This document shows positions 1-8,707 of a stretch of 64,000 nucleotides of DNA, piece after piece. The stretch is from Mycobacterium marinum (GTDB lineage Bacteria > Actinomycetota > Actinomycetes > Mycobacteriales > Mycobacteriaceae). The translations under genes were made by a program, and so were the position numbers. The notes beneath the pieces are model-generated. The model was not told the DNA's origin. It worked only from the letters and a program-made list of their open reading frames with translations, and ran no database searches. Numbering within the stretch: position 1 is the stretch's first letter; the number at the start of each line of letters is the position of its first letter. The DNA lies in contig NZ_CP024190.1 of assembly GCF_003391395.1 (NCBI RefSeq), forward strand, positions 4,216,001 through 4,280,000. The letters run 5' to 3'.

Positions 1-871
1 AGCCGGGTAACACCAGCACCGGCACCGGACTGTGCCGAATGATCTTGCCGCTGTTGGAACCCAGGAAAACTCTGGCGATGTCACCGCGCGGTGAGGTGCC
101 TACCGCCAGGATCTCGCCGTCTTCCCAGTCCGCCGCATCCAGCGCATGCTGCCAACCGTTGCCCGTGATCACCTCGAGCCCAGCGTCGTCCTCGACGACA
201 CCGTCCTTCTGCAGCATTTCCAGCATTCCGCGCGCTTGCTCGGCCCAAGCCTCCAATACCAGTGCCTCCGCATGCAGCCCCACCTCGGGTGGATACATGG
301 TTCGGCCGCGGACCGCAAAGGTGATGACCCGCAGCGGAACCCCGTACTGCCTGGCCAGCTCGGCGCAGCGACGCACCACCTCGACCGAGTCGGTGGTCGC
401 GGCGTAACCGCAGGTGATCCTGGTCAGCCGGTCGGTGCGGGAGTGGTACTGCCGGGGACTGATGGCCACCGGCACCGGCGAGGAATGCAACACCCAGTCG
501 GCGGTCGAGCCGATCAGCACCCGGGCCCTTCGCCCGTTCGGAAAGGAACCCAGGATCAGCATCTCGGCATCGAGTTCCTCGACCACCTCGATCAATCCAC
601 CCGACACCGACCGGTGCTCACGATGGCAGTAACTGACCTCGACCCCGGTTGCCACGGTGCGCAGATACCGGTGCGCCTCCTTCTCCGAGTCTTCGGCGAC
701 CTGCCCGGCCCACTCCGAATAGTCGCCCTTGGCCAGCGGAGGCGTCAGCCACGGCTTGGTCAGGATGGTCGCCACCGTCAGCGAGGTGTCCAATGTCCGC
801 GCGGCCCGAACGGCTAGATGCAACGCCGAGGGACCCACCCGGCCGGCCAGATAGCCGACGACGACGGTCAC
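1..871 (-). CDS. Universal stress protein, tandem Usp domains (Rv2319c-like), 3' end cut by window
   Basis: Two tandem Usp domains are visible. The first starts at the N-terminus (TVVVGYLAGRVGPSALHLA) and carries an ILGSFPNGRRARVLIGSTADWVL segment resembling the G-2x-G-9x-G(S/T) ATP-binding motif. The second ends in VGTSPRGDIARVFLGSNSGKI followed by VPVLVLPG at the window edge. About 290 codons are present, which is close to the full length of the family member beside rocE in M. tuberculosis, so only a few residues are missing. The GTG start at 871 is preceded by GGAGG and overlaps the rocE stop in a GTGA, so the gene is probably the last of the rocE operon. A role in stress adaptation by nucleotide binding is family knowledge; nothing here specifies a ligand. 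Confidence 0.9.
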   Translation of the reverse strand, partial: MTVVVGYLAGRVGPSALHLAVRAARTLDTSLTVATILTKPWLTPPLAKGDYSEWAGQVAEDSEKEAHRYLRTVATGVEVSYCHREHRSVSGGLIEVVEELDAEMLILGSFPNGRRARVLIGSTADWVLHSSPVPVAISPRQYHSRTDRLTRITCGYAATTDSVEVVRRCAELARQYGVPLRVITFAVRGRTMYPPEVGLHAEALVLEAWAEQARGMLEMLQKDGVVEDDAGLEVITGNGWQHALDAADWEDGEILAVGTSPRGDIARVFLGSNSGKIIRHSPVPVLVLPG

Positions 872-2337
872 CGTTCCTCCCCGGTCGGATTGTCATGCAA
901 CGCGGGAGTATTGAGCCTACTGTGGTGCCGCCCCCAGAACAGGTAGAAAATTAGCGCGATCCCGACCCAACCGCCAAACGCGATCCAGGTGTACCAATGC
1001 AGGCTGTACAGCAGGTAGCCGCAGGCCAGTATCGAAAGGATCGGGGTCACGGGATAGCCCGGGACCCAAAAGCCGCGCGGCAGGGCCGGCTCGCGCACCC
1101 GCAGGATGATCACACCGACCGACACCACGATGAACGCTGTCAGCGTGCCGATGGACACCATGTCGGCGAGCCGGTTCAGCGGCACCAGCGCCGCCAGCAC
1201 TGCCGCCGCGATGGCCACGACCACCGTGTTGCTCACCGGAGTCTGGAAGCGCGGATGCACGGCCGCAAACCGGGCCGGAAGCAGACCATCGCGGCCCATC
1301 GCGAACAGAATCCGCGTCTGGCCGTACATCGTGACCAATGTGACGGTGAAAATCGAGATCACCGCACCCATCGCCAAAACGGTGCTGGCCCACACACTGT
1401 GCGTGACGTTGTCGAGAATCGTCGCCAGCCCGGCCTCCTCCTGGCCGGCGAACATCTGCCACGGCTGGGTTCCCAACGCGGCGAACGCAACCAGCACGTA
1501 GACCCCGGTGACCACGAACAGCGCGGCGATCAGCGCGCGTGGCACGCTCTGCTGCGGATTCCGCACCTCCTCACCGGCGGTAGACACCGCGTCGAGGCCG
1601 ATGAACGAGAAGAAGATGGTGCCCGCGGCAGCGCCGACACCGGCAACACCGAAGGGAGCGAAGTCCTTCAAGTGGTTGGTGTCGTAGGCGGTGAGCGCAA
1701 GGATCACGAACATGCCCAGCACGCCGAGTTTGATCAACACCATGATCGCGTTGACCTTGGCCGATTCGCTGACTCCCCGAATCAACAGCAATGCGCAGAG
1801 TCCGATCAGGATGATCGCCGGCAGGTTTAGATAGCCGGCCGCTTCACCCGGCTGCTCATCCCAGGGCGCCTCGGACAACGCTTGGGGTAATTGGAATCCG
1901 AACACGTTGTGTAACAGCTTGTTTACATAGCCGCTCCAGCCCACCGCGACGGCGGCGGTGGCCACGCCGTATTCCAGCAGCAGGCATGACGCCACCCCCA
2001 TGGCGACCGCCTCCCCCAGGGTGGCATACGCATACGAGTACGACGAACCGGAAACGGGCACCGCCGATGCCAGTTCGGCATAGCAGATGGCGGCAAGACC
2101 GGCCGCGACACCAGCGATGATGAACGAGACGATGACGGCGGGCCCCGCTTCGGGCACCGCCTCCGCCAGCACGAAGAAGATTCCGGTACCCACCGTCGAG
2201 CCGACCCCGAACATGGTTAGCTCGAAGGCGCCGAAACTCCGTTTTAGGCTGCCTGCCGCACCTTCTGCGACAGGGGCGCCGCCCACCGGGCGGCGCCGCA
2301 GCATCTGTTCTCTTAGCCTGATCGAAGTGGCCGGCAA
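868..2337 (-). CDS. rocE: Cationic amino acid permease RocE (APC family)
   Basis: A 489-residue APC-superfamily permease with about 12 hydrophobic segments. TM1 carries the substrate-site signature GVGSTVGTGIFFVL, and TM6 lies around FSFIGLDAVSTAGEEV. It is very similar to mycobacterial RocE, which is expected to import arginine or ornithine for the adjacent catabolic enzymes. The TTG start at 2337 was chosen because AGGAGG lies seven bases upstream and it yields the usual LPATSIRLRE N-terminus; the open frame runs further upstream but overlaps rocD. An alternative ATG is at 2304. The stop overlaps the Usp start (GTGA) and the gene lies 29 bp after rocD, so it sits mid-operon. Confidence 0.92.
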   Translation of the reverse strand: MPATSIRLREQMLRRRPVGGAPVAEGAAGSLKRSFGAFELTMFGVGSTVGTGIFFVLAEAVPEAGPAVIVSFIIAGVAAGLAAICYAELASAVPVSGSSYSYAYATLGEAVAMGVASCLLLEYGVATAAVAVGWSGYVNKLLHNVFGFQLPQALSEAPWDEQPGEAAGYLNLPAIILIGLCALLLIRGVSESAKVNAIMVLIKLGVLGMFVILALTAYDTNHLKDFAPFGVAGVGAAAGTIFFSFIGLDAVSTAGEEVRNPQQSVPRALIAALFVVTGVYVLVAFAALGTQPWQMFAGQEEAGLATILDNVTHSVWASTVLAMGAVISIFTVTLVTMYGQTRILFAMGRDGLLPARFAAVHPRFQTPVSNTVVVAIAAAVLAALVPLNRLADMVSIGTLTAFIVVSVGVIILRVREPALPRGFWVPGYPVTPILSILACGYLLYSLHWYTWIAFGGWVGIALIFYLFWGRHHSRLNTPALHDNPTGEER

Positions 2338-2366
2338 TTGCGCCTCCTGTTGCGGGGTCAGGCTGA

Positions 2367-3611
2367 TTATGAGCCTGCTTCCCGCAATACCGCAGCGAAC
2401 TGCCGAACGGCCCAGTCGATTTCCTGGGCAGTGATCACCAGCGGCGGCGCAAACCGCAGCGTGGAGCCGTGGGTGTCCTTGACCAACACGCCGCGGTCGG
2501 CGAGGCGCAAACTGATCTCCTTGCCGGTGGCCAACGCCGGGTCGACGTCGACACCGGCCCACAAGCCAAGGCCCCGCACCTCGAGCACACCCTCACCGAT
2601 CAGCGCACCCAGCCGCGCGTGCAACCGGGCCCCCAACTCGGCCGAACGGGATTGGAATTCACCGCGCTCCAGCATCGAGACCACCGTGGTACCGATCGCC
2701 GCGGCCAACGGGTTGCCGCCGAATGTCGAGCCGTGTTCGCCAGGATTGAGCACCCCGAGGACATCACGGTCGGCGACCACCGCCGACAGCGGAACCACCC
2801 CACCGCCAAGCGCCTTGCCCAGCAAGAACACATCGGGTACCACATCCCAATAGTCACAAGCGAAGGTGTAACCCGTGCGGCCCAGTCCGGACTGGATCTC
2901 GTCGGCGATCATCAGCACGTTGTGCTCCGAGCACAGCGCACGAACGTCGGGCAGATAGTCATCCGGAGGAACGACGATGCCCGCCTCCCCTTGGATCGGC
3001 TCGAGCAGCACCGCAACGGTGTTCTCATCGATCGCCCGCGCCAGTGCGGTGGAATCGCCGAACGGCACCGAACGAAAACCCGGCGTGAACGGCCCGAATC
3101 CACCACGGGCAACGGGATCGGACGAGAAACTCACAATGCTGATGGTGCGCCCATGAAAATTGTTGTCCGCCACGACGATGTTGGCCTGGCCCTCGGGAAC
3201 GCCTTTGACGTCGGCTCCCCATTTGCGAGCAACCTTCAGGCCGCTCTCCACGGCCTCGGCACCCGAGTTCATCGGCAACACCATGTCTTTACCGCACAGC
3301 TCGGACAGCGCCGCGCAGAACGGCCCGAGGCGGTCGGAATGAAAAGCACGACTCACCAGCGTCACGGTGTCGAGTTGGGCATGCGCCGTTGCGATGATCT
3401 CGGGATTGCAGTGCCCGAAATTGACCGCGGAGTACGCAGACAGACAATCCAGGTAACGTCGGCCCTCGACATCGGTGATCCAGGCACCCTCGGCACTGGC
3501 CGCCACCACCGGCAGCGGCGAGTAATTGTGCGCGGCATGCTTTTCGACCAACGCAATCGCGTCGCCGGTTTCATCGACCTCCACCGAAACCGGAGCGTCG
3601 AGAATCGTCAT
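2367..3611 (-). CDS. rocD: Ornithine aminotransferase RocD (intact)
   Basis: A class III PLP-dependent aminotransferase of 414 residues that converts ornithine to glutamate semialdehyde. Visible motifs are the acidic pyridine-N contact in LMIADEIQSGLGRTG and the Schiff-base lysine in LLGKALGGGVVPLSAV. Length matches full-length ornithine aminotransferases. In M. tuberculosis H37Rv the same locus is split into rocD1 and rocD2; here the frame is continuous. The ATG at 3611 was chosen because GGAGG sits seven bases upstream and it overlaps the stop of the upstream hydrolase gene (ATGA), a sign of translational coupling. It acts between the guanidino hydrolase and proline/glutamate metabolism. 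Confidence 0.95.
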   Translation of the reverse strand: MTILDAPVSVEVDETGDAIALVEKHAAHNYSPLPVVAASAEGAWITDVEGRRYLDCLSAYSAVNFGHCNPEIIATAHAQLDTVTLVSRAFHSDRLGPFCAALSELCGKDMVLPMNSGAEAVESGLKVARKWGADVKGVPEGQANIVVADNNFHGRTISIVSFSSDPVARGGFGPFTPGFRSVPFGDSTALARAIDENTVAVLLEPIQGEAGIVVPPDDYLPDVRALCSEHNVLMIADEIQSGLGRTGYTFACDYWDVVPDVFLLGKALGGGVVPLSAVVADRDVLGVLNPGEHGSTFGGNPLAAAIGTTVVSMLERGEFQSRSAELGARLHARLGALIGEGVLEVRGLGLWAGVDVDPALATGKEISLRLADRGVLVKDTHGSTLRFAPPLVITAQEIDWAVRQFAAVLREAGS

Positions 3612-4483
3612 GGATGTACCTCCAATGTGCAGCATTTCACGGAACCGCCGCCCTTGAGCAGCTCGGACAAATCGACGCCGATTGGCTCGAAACCGGCCTC
3701 ACTAAGCTGCAGCGCAAAGCCTGTCGCCGCAGCGGGTATTACGACGTTGCACCCATCCGACACGGCATTGAGGCCGAAGGCGTAGGCGTCTGCACTGCTC
3801 ACCAGGATCGCGTCGGGGAACAGCGCCTGCAGCTGGTCGCGTGCCGCCGCACTGAAGGCCGGCGGGTAATACGCGATGGTGTGGTCGTCCAGCACAGCCA
3901 GCACCGTATCCAGGTGATAGAAACGGGGATCGACGAGCTCGAGCGAGATCACCGGCATGCGCAGTGCGGCTGCGATTTCGGCGTGCGAGCGCGGATCGGT
4001 GCGAAAGCCATATCCCGCCAACACCATTTCGCCGACCCGCAGCAGGTCCCCTTGACCTTCGTTGACGTGCCGAGTCGACACCGGCCGATATCCCATGGCG
4101 GACATCCAGCGGGCGTAGGCCTTGGACTCACCGGCCCGCTCGGCGAACCGGAACTTGGCGACGATGGCGATGTCGTTGCCGATGAACCCGCCGTTGGCGG
4201 CGTACACCATGTCCGGCAGCCCGGGCTCGGGCTCGACCAACTCCACCTGGTGGCCCAGCCGCAGATAGGTCTGGCGCAGTTGCTCCCACTGCGCGAGCGC
4301 GACCCCCGCGTCAACCGGTGTCGTGGTGTCCATCCACGGGTTGATCGCATATTCGACCGCGAAAAACGATGGGGGGGTCATGGCATAGCGCCGCGGGCTG
4401 GCCGCCCGGGTGCGCTTACTGGACTCTTGCCGTGCCGGCGCGCCCGCCGGTGTGCCCGCCGCAGCGACATAGTAATCCGTCAT
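3608..4483 (-). CDS. Guanidino-group hydrolase of the amidinotransferase fold (DDAH-like or arginine dihydrolase-like)
   Basis: A 291-residue protein of the pentein superfamily. The catalytic set can be read: acidic/Asn region LPDMVYAANGGFIGND, histidine in RFYHLDTVLAVLDD, and the nucleophilic cysteine near the C-terminus in GGGSVKCCTLEVHP. The M. tuberculosis homologue (Rv2323c) is usually called dimethylarginine dimethylaminohydrolase. Coupling to an ornithine aminotransferase (ATGA overlap) and an APC permease argues that the physiological product may be ornithine, as in ArgZ/AgrE-type arginine dihydrolases, or citrulline that is processed further. That is an inference from context. The first 30 or so residues are low-complexity, and the true start could be internal (MTPPSFFAVEYAINPW). 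Confidence 0.85.
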   Translation of the reverse strand: MTDYYVAAAGTPAGAPARQESSKRTRAASPRRYAMTPPSFFAVEYAINPWMDTTTPVDAGVALAQWEQLRQTYLRLGHQVELVEPEPGLPDMVYAANGGFIGNDIAIVAKFRFAERAGESKAYARWMSAMGYRPVSTRHVNEGQGDLLRVGEMVLAGYGFRTDPRSHAEIAAALRMPVISLELVDPRFYHLDTVLAVLDDHTIAYYPPAFSAAARDQLQALFPDAILVSSADAYAFGLNAVSDGCNVVIPAAATGFALQLSEAGFEPIGVDLSELLKGGGSVKCCTLEVHP

Positions 4484-4606
4484 GAAACAAAGATATTTGC
4501 CCTTTCTTGCACAATCAAACGATGATCATTGCGCGTCGACCATCAATATGTTGCGCTAGATTCCGATGTATAGCGATCTGTTGCGCGCCGAGACGAGAGG
4601 GGTGAC

Positions 4607-5059
4607 ATGGATCACCTGGACGACACCGACGACCGCATTCTGGTCGAGCTGACCGACCATGCCCGGGCCACTTTCGCCGAGATCGGACAGAAGGTGAATC
4701 TGTCCGCACCGGCGGTGAAACGCCGGGTCGACCGGATGATCGACAACGGCGTGATCAAGGGCTTCACCACCATCGTCGATCGCAACGCGCTCGGCTGGCA
4801 TACCGAGGCTTATGTCCAGGTGTTCTGCCACGGCAGGATTGCGCCCGATCAGCTGCAGGCGGCGTGGATAGATATCCACGAGGTGGTCAGCGCGGCCACC
4901 GTGACCGGCACGTCGGATGCCATCCTGCACGTACTGGCCCGCGACATGGGCCACCTCGAGACCGCCCTCGAACGCATCAGATCGAGTGCCGACATCGAAC
5001 GCAGCGAAAGCGTCGTCGTGCTGTCGAACCTGATCGACCGGATGAGGCCCCAACCCTAA
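4607..5059 (+). CDS. Lrp/AsnC family regulator (Rv2324-like)
   Basis: A 150-residue feast/famine regulator. The N-terminal winged helix-turn-helix (FAEIGQKVNLSAPAVKRRV, residues about 22-40) is followed by the RAM ligand-binding domain (about 65-145). A GAGAGGGG Shine-Dalgarno lies just upstream of ATG. It is divergent from the hydrolase-rocD-rocE operon across a 123-bp AT-richer spacer (4484-4606), the usual arrangement for an Lrp protein controlling an adjacent amino-acid catabolic operon. The effector is probably arginine or ornithine (inference). Its stop overlaps the convergent ecfT stop. Confidence 0.93.
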   Translation: MDHLDDTDDRILVELTDHARATFAEIGQKVNLSAPAVKRRVDRMIDNGVIKGFTTIVDRNALGWHTEAYVQVFCHGRIAPDQLQAAWIDIHEVVSAATVTGTSDAILHVLARDMGHLETALERIRSSADIERSESVVVLSNLIDRMRPQP

Positions 5060-5916
5060 GCGGCGTGCAGCATCGTCTCGATGACCACTGCCGCGCCGCG
5101 GGTGGCGGCCGTGATCGCCAGCGTCACCCAGTCCCCCAGTTTCGGCCGCGTGGGGTTCGCCGACAGCTGACCGGTGCCACCGCGCGCGGTGATCGCGTCG
5201 CCCATCTCGTCCGCGCGGCGCAACGTCACGGTGATCGCCGCCGCCAGCAGGTCGATCACTTCCATCCCGCGCCGCTGCCGGCGCGCCTTGCGCGTCACCG
5301 GCATCGGTCTGGGCCTCAGCCGGCGGGCAGCGTAGAGCACCTGAAATTCGTCGATGAGCATCGGAAAAGCGCGCAGCGCCAGCGCCAGAACCACCGCCCA
5401 TTCGTCAACCGGGATCCGCAGCAGCCGCAGGGGCCGGCCCAGAGTCGCTACGGCGGGCCCGATTTCGGCGACATTGGTGGTCCAGGAAACCATCGCCCCC
5501 AACGCGAGCAGCACGATCGACAGCGCGGTGATCCGCAAGAAATTCAACGCTCCGCCCAGGCCGAGCTCGACGCCGCCGACCGAGACCATCGGATCACCGC
5601 CGGCCAACGCAGCCGTCAGCCCACCAAACGCGAGGACGACAAAAAGCCAGCGCGGCATCGATGGCACCGCACCGCGAGGAATGTGCGCGATCCAGGCCGC
5701 CACCAGCACCAGCGCCGCCATCAACCCGATGGTGACCCATCCCGGATAAAACGTCAGCAGCACCGAGATTGCGAATACCACCAGCAGCTTGGTGCCGGCC
5801 CACAGGTCGTGGATGGCAGACCCGCGCGGCACCGGCACCAGCAATACCACCGGCCGCGCGGCGCGCCGGGAGCCAGGTTCTGGGGTGGCCGAGGCGCTCG
5901 GCGACGGAACAGTCAT
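5056..5916 (-). CDS. ECF transporter transmembrane component EcfT (Rv2325c-like)
   Basis: A 286-residue membrane protein of the CbiQ/EcfT family: hydrophobic segments at about residues 35-140, then a long cytoplasmic region with the two coupling-helix signatures that contact the ATPases, LYAARRLRPRP and DAITARGGTG. The ATG at 5916 overlaps the stop of the upstream ATPase gene (ATGA), so the two are co-translated. Together with the neighbouring fused protein it should form a complete ECF importer. The substrate cannot be told from sequence; no riboswitch is visible upstream. Confidence 0.9.
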   Translation of the reverse strand: MTVPSPSASATPEPGSRRAARPVVLLVPVPRGSAIHDLWAGTKLLVVFAISVLLTFYPGWVTIGLMAALVLVAAWIAHIPRGAVPSMPRWLFVVLAFGGLTAALAGGDPMVSVGGVELGLGGALNFLRITALSIVLLALGAMVSWTTNVAEIGPAVATLGRPLRLLRIPVDEWAVVLALALRAFPMLIDEFQVLYAARRLRPRPMPVTRKARRQRRGMEVIDLLAAAITVTLRRADEMGDAITARGGTGQLSANPTRPKLGDWVTLAITAATRGAAVVIETMLHAA

Positions 5917-7985
5917 GGCTTGCCCCCTGCCCCTGTTCGGCCCCCGAGTCCTCCGGCGGCGGTCGTCGAGACCGGTTCCATGACACCGTTGTTCAGATGC
6001 AACGTCCGCGGGCAAAGCTCATCCATGCCGGCGAAATCGTGCGAAATAACCACCACCGTCAGACCCTGTTCCCGGCGCAGGTCTTCCAGCAGGCGCAGCA
6101 ACCCGCGCTGGCTGGTGGCGTCCAACCCGGCCAGCGGCTCATCAAGGATCAACGCCCGCGGCGAGCACGCCAGAAGTCCGGCCAGCACCACGCGGCGCAT
6201 CTGCCCGCCACTGAGCTGATCAATGCTGCGTTTGGCCAGTGTGGGATCGAGCCCAACCACGCTCAGCGCCGCGGCCACCCGGTCCTCGTCGCGGGCCGAG
6301 AAGCCGGCCGCCGAAGCGACTTCCAGATCGACCCGGCTACGCATCAGCTGCAGGCGCGCCGCCTGGAACGACAACGCGACCGCACCCACCTGCTCGTGGG
6401 TGGGCCGACCATCCAGCAGGCAGGCGCCGGTGGTGGGGACGGTCAGCCCGGCCATCACCCAGGCCAGCGTCGACTTGCCAGAGCCGTTACCGCCATGGAT
6501 CAGCACACCGTCGCCCTGCTCCACCACGAAGTTGAGATCGCGCAGCGCGGTCTTGGCCCACGGGGTGCCGATGTTGTACTCGTGGCCGACGCCGATGAGT
6601 TCGAGCGCCGGCCGCTGCACTCCGACGCTCACCGCGACAGCCGGCGCGGGCACCGGCGCGGTCTCGACCATCTCGGCGTTATCCGGTGATTCGCTCAAGT
6701 CGACCGTGCGGTCGGCGGAATCGGCCTCGTTGTTGTAGTGCGTGATATGCACCAGGGCGGTGCGGTGCCGTTTCGTCAGACCGGACAGCACCCGCAGCAG
6801 CGCTTCGCGGCCTTGCTGGTCGACCATGGTGGTGACCTCATCGGCGATCAGTATCGCCGGCTCCCTGGCCAGCGCCGCCGCCAAGGCCAGTCGCTGCAGT
6901 TCACCGCCGGACAAACTGCCGGTCTCGCGTTCCGCGAGCCCCTCTAGGCCCACCTCCGCAAGTTGCTGGTCGACATCGATCTTGGTGCCCGGCGGCAGAC
7001 CCCACACCACGTCGTCGGCCACCCGGGTACCCAGCACCTGACTTTCCGGATGCTGCAGGACCACCGCCGTGCCGCCGAGCTTGCCCAGACCCACCGCGCC
7101 CGGCCGCTCCACAGTGCCCGACGTCGGCTCTCGCCCCGCCAGGATCAGCATCAGCGTGGTCTTCCCGGAACCATTGGCCCCGGTGATCGCGATGTGTTCG
7201 CCGACGCGAACGTCGAGGCTGACCTCACGCAGCGCGTCTTGTCCGGCACCGGGATAGCGAAAGCGCACCTTGTCCAACCGCACCGGGACCGGCTCGATCG
7301 AGGTCGCTTCGCCGGCCACAGGCGCGTCCAACTTGTGCACATCGGGGATGCCGCGCATCCGCTCCAGCAAGCGCGACAGCGCCCACCACCCGATGAGCGA
7401 GACCACCATGATCGCGACGGTGAAGTAACCCAGCAGCACCCACGGCCAGTAATGCAGCCCCTCGGCGAAGTAGCGCTTCAGATCCTCGGCGGCGCCCTCC
7501 ATGCCCATCCGCGCCATGAACGAGGAGAGCCCCTCCACGTTGGCGGTCATCACCTTGAAAATCAGGTGCCGCAACCGCGTCAGCGCCGCCAACATGCCAA
7601 CCATGGCCGAGCCGAACACCAATCCGGCGATCAGGGACGAGACGATCACCGTCGGTGTGCCGCGCCCCTTGCGTTTCACGATTCCGGTCAGGCCACCGAT
7701 GTAGGCGCTGTGCACCACCCCCATGAATCCGCCCAGTCCGGCGATCAGAAAAGCGATCACCCCCGCAGCGACCGTGGCCGCAACCAGCACCCGCAAGCGG
7801 TAACGGTAGGCCAGCAATCCGGTGGGGACGGTGCCCAGCAACGCCAGTCCGGCGGCAAACGGAACGACGACAGAAATGATCGCGGTCACCGCGCACAGCG
7901 CGGCCATCACCGAGGCCTGCGCCAATTCGCCCGGTCGGAGCGGCCCTCCTCGGTGGGGCGGCGCAAGCGGGGCTGACGCGGTCAT
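5913..7985 (-). CDS. ECF transporter: S-like membrane domain fused to two ABC ATPase domains (Rv2326c-like)
   Basis: A 690-residue fusion. Residues about 15-235 form a multi-spanning membrane domain resembling an S component (DUF2232-like). They are followed by ATPase 1 (Walker A GANGSGKTT, signature LSGGELQRLALA, Walker B ILIADEV) and ATPase 2 (Walker A GGNGSGKST, signature LSGGQMRRVVLA, Walker B ALILDEPLAGLD). Both sites look intact. The ATG at 7985 gives the expected length; the longer frame would run into the divergent marR. Downstream ecfT is translationally coupled. The likely function is uptake of a vitamin-like micronutrient, substrate unknown. Confidence 0.92.
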   Translation of the reverse strand: MTASAPLAPPHRGGPLRPGELAQASVMAALCAVTAIISVVVPFAAGLALLGTVPTGLLAYRYRLRVLVAATVAAGVIAFLIAGLGGFMGVVHSAYIGGLTGIVKRKGRGTPTVIVSSLIAGLVFGSAMVGMLAALTRLRHLIFKVMTANVEGLSSFMARMGMEGAAEDLKRYFAEGLHYWPWVLLGYFTVAIMVVSLIGWWALSRLLERMRGIPDVHKLDAPVAGEATSIEPVPVRLDKVRFRYPGAGQDALREVSLDVRVGEHIAITGANGSGKTTLMLILAGREPTSGTVERPGAVGLGKLGGTAVVLQHPESQVLGTRVADDVVWGLPPGTKIDVDQQLAEVGLEGLAERETGSLSGGELQRLALAAALAREPAILIADEVTTMVDQQGREALLRVLSGLTKRHRTALVHITHYNNEADSADRTVDLSESPDNAEMVETAPVPAPAVAVSVGVQRPALELIGVGHEYNIGTPWAKTALRDLNFVVEQGDGVLIHGGNGSGKSTLAWVMAGLTVPTTGACLLDGRPTHEQVGAVALSFQAARLQLMRSRVDLEVASAAGFSARDEDRVAAALSVVGLDPTLAKRSIDQLSGGQMRRVVLAGLLACSPRALILDEPLAGLDATSQRGLLRLLEDLRREQGLTVVVISHDFAGMDELCPRTLHLNNGVMEPVSTTAAGGLGGRTGAGGKP

Positions 7986-8077
7986 TTCATCGATTCTGCC
8001 AGCCTCGGGCCGGCGGGGCGCCGCAGCACACCGCCATACGCTGGTTTGATGTGATGGCACCCACGATTGGCGGCACT

Positions 8078-8088
8078 TAGCAAAGCTA
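8078..8088. promoter_or_regulatory. Candidate MarR operator
   Basis: An 11-bp inverted repeat, TAGC-AAA-GCTA, sits 15 bp upstream of the marR ATG in the 118-bp divergent spacer shared with the ECF operon. The position suits an autoregulatory operator, but the element is short. Confidence 0.3.
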
Positions 8089-8103
8089 TGAAACGATAGG
8101 AAC

Positions 8104-8580
8104 ATGACCTCATCAGCCACAGCCAACCAAGCCCAGGTTGCGCACGGCCTTGGAGCGGATCTGCTGGCCGTCGTCGCGCGGCTGAATCGGCTGGCAACGC
8201 AGCGCATCCAGATGCCGCTGCCCTCCGCTCAGGCACGGCTGCTCGCGACCATCGAGGCCCAGGGCGAAGCCCGCATCGGCGACCTGGCCGCCGTCGACCA
8301 CTGCTCTCAGCCCACGATGACCACTCAGGTGCGTCGGCTCGAAGACGCCGGAATGGTGACCCGAACCGTCGACCCGGGCGACGCCCGCGCCGTCCGGATT
8401 CGTATTACGCCAGAGGGAATGCGCACATTGAGCGCGGTGCGAACCGACCGGGCCGCCGCTATCGAACCGCAGCTGGCCCGGCTCGAGCCGTCGGACCGCC
8501 AGGTGCTCGCGGATGCGGTCGAGGTGCTGCGCCGCCTGCTGGACAATGCGGCCGCCACGCCAGGCCGCAACACCCTCTGA
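8104..8580 (+). CDS. MarR family transcriptional regulator (Rv2327-like)
   Basis: A 158-residue winged helix-turn-helix protein. The recognition region is IGDLAAVDHCSQPTMTTQVRRLEDAGMVTR, followed by the wing (DPGDARAVRIRITPEG), as in MarR proteins. It is divergent from the ECF transporter genes, which it may control together with itself (inference from arrangement). Confidence 0.92.
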   Translation: MTSSATANQAQVAHGLGADLLAVVARLNRLATQRIQMPLPSAQARLLATIEAQGEARIGDLAAVDHCSQPTMTTQVRRLEDAGMVTRTVDPGDARAVRIRITPEGMRTLSAVRTDRAAAIEPQLARLEPSDRQVLADAVEVLRRLLDNAAATPGRNTL

Positions 8581-8707
8581 CCGACGCGGTGCATCCTGGA
8601 TGGATAGACCCGTCCAGCGGGTACACACTTAGTTCCAGACCGGTTGGCCGGGAAGCTGGACGCGATCGGTGACGGAAGGTGGCGGGCATGCGGACCGAGG
8701 CATCTTG

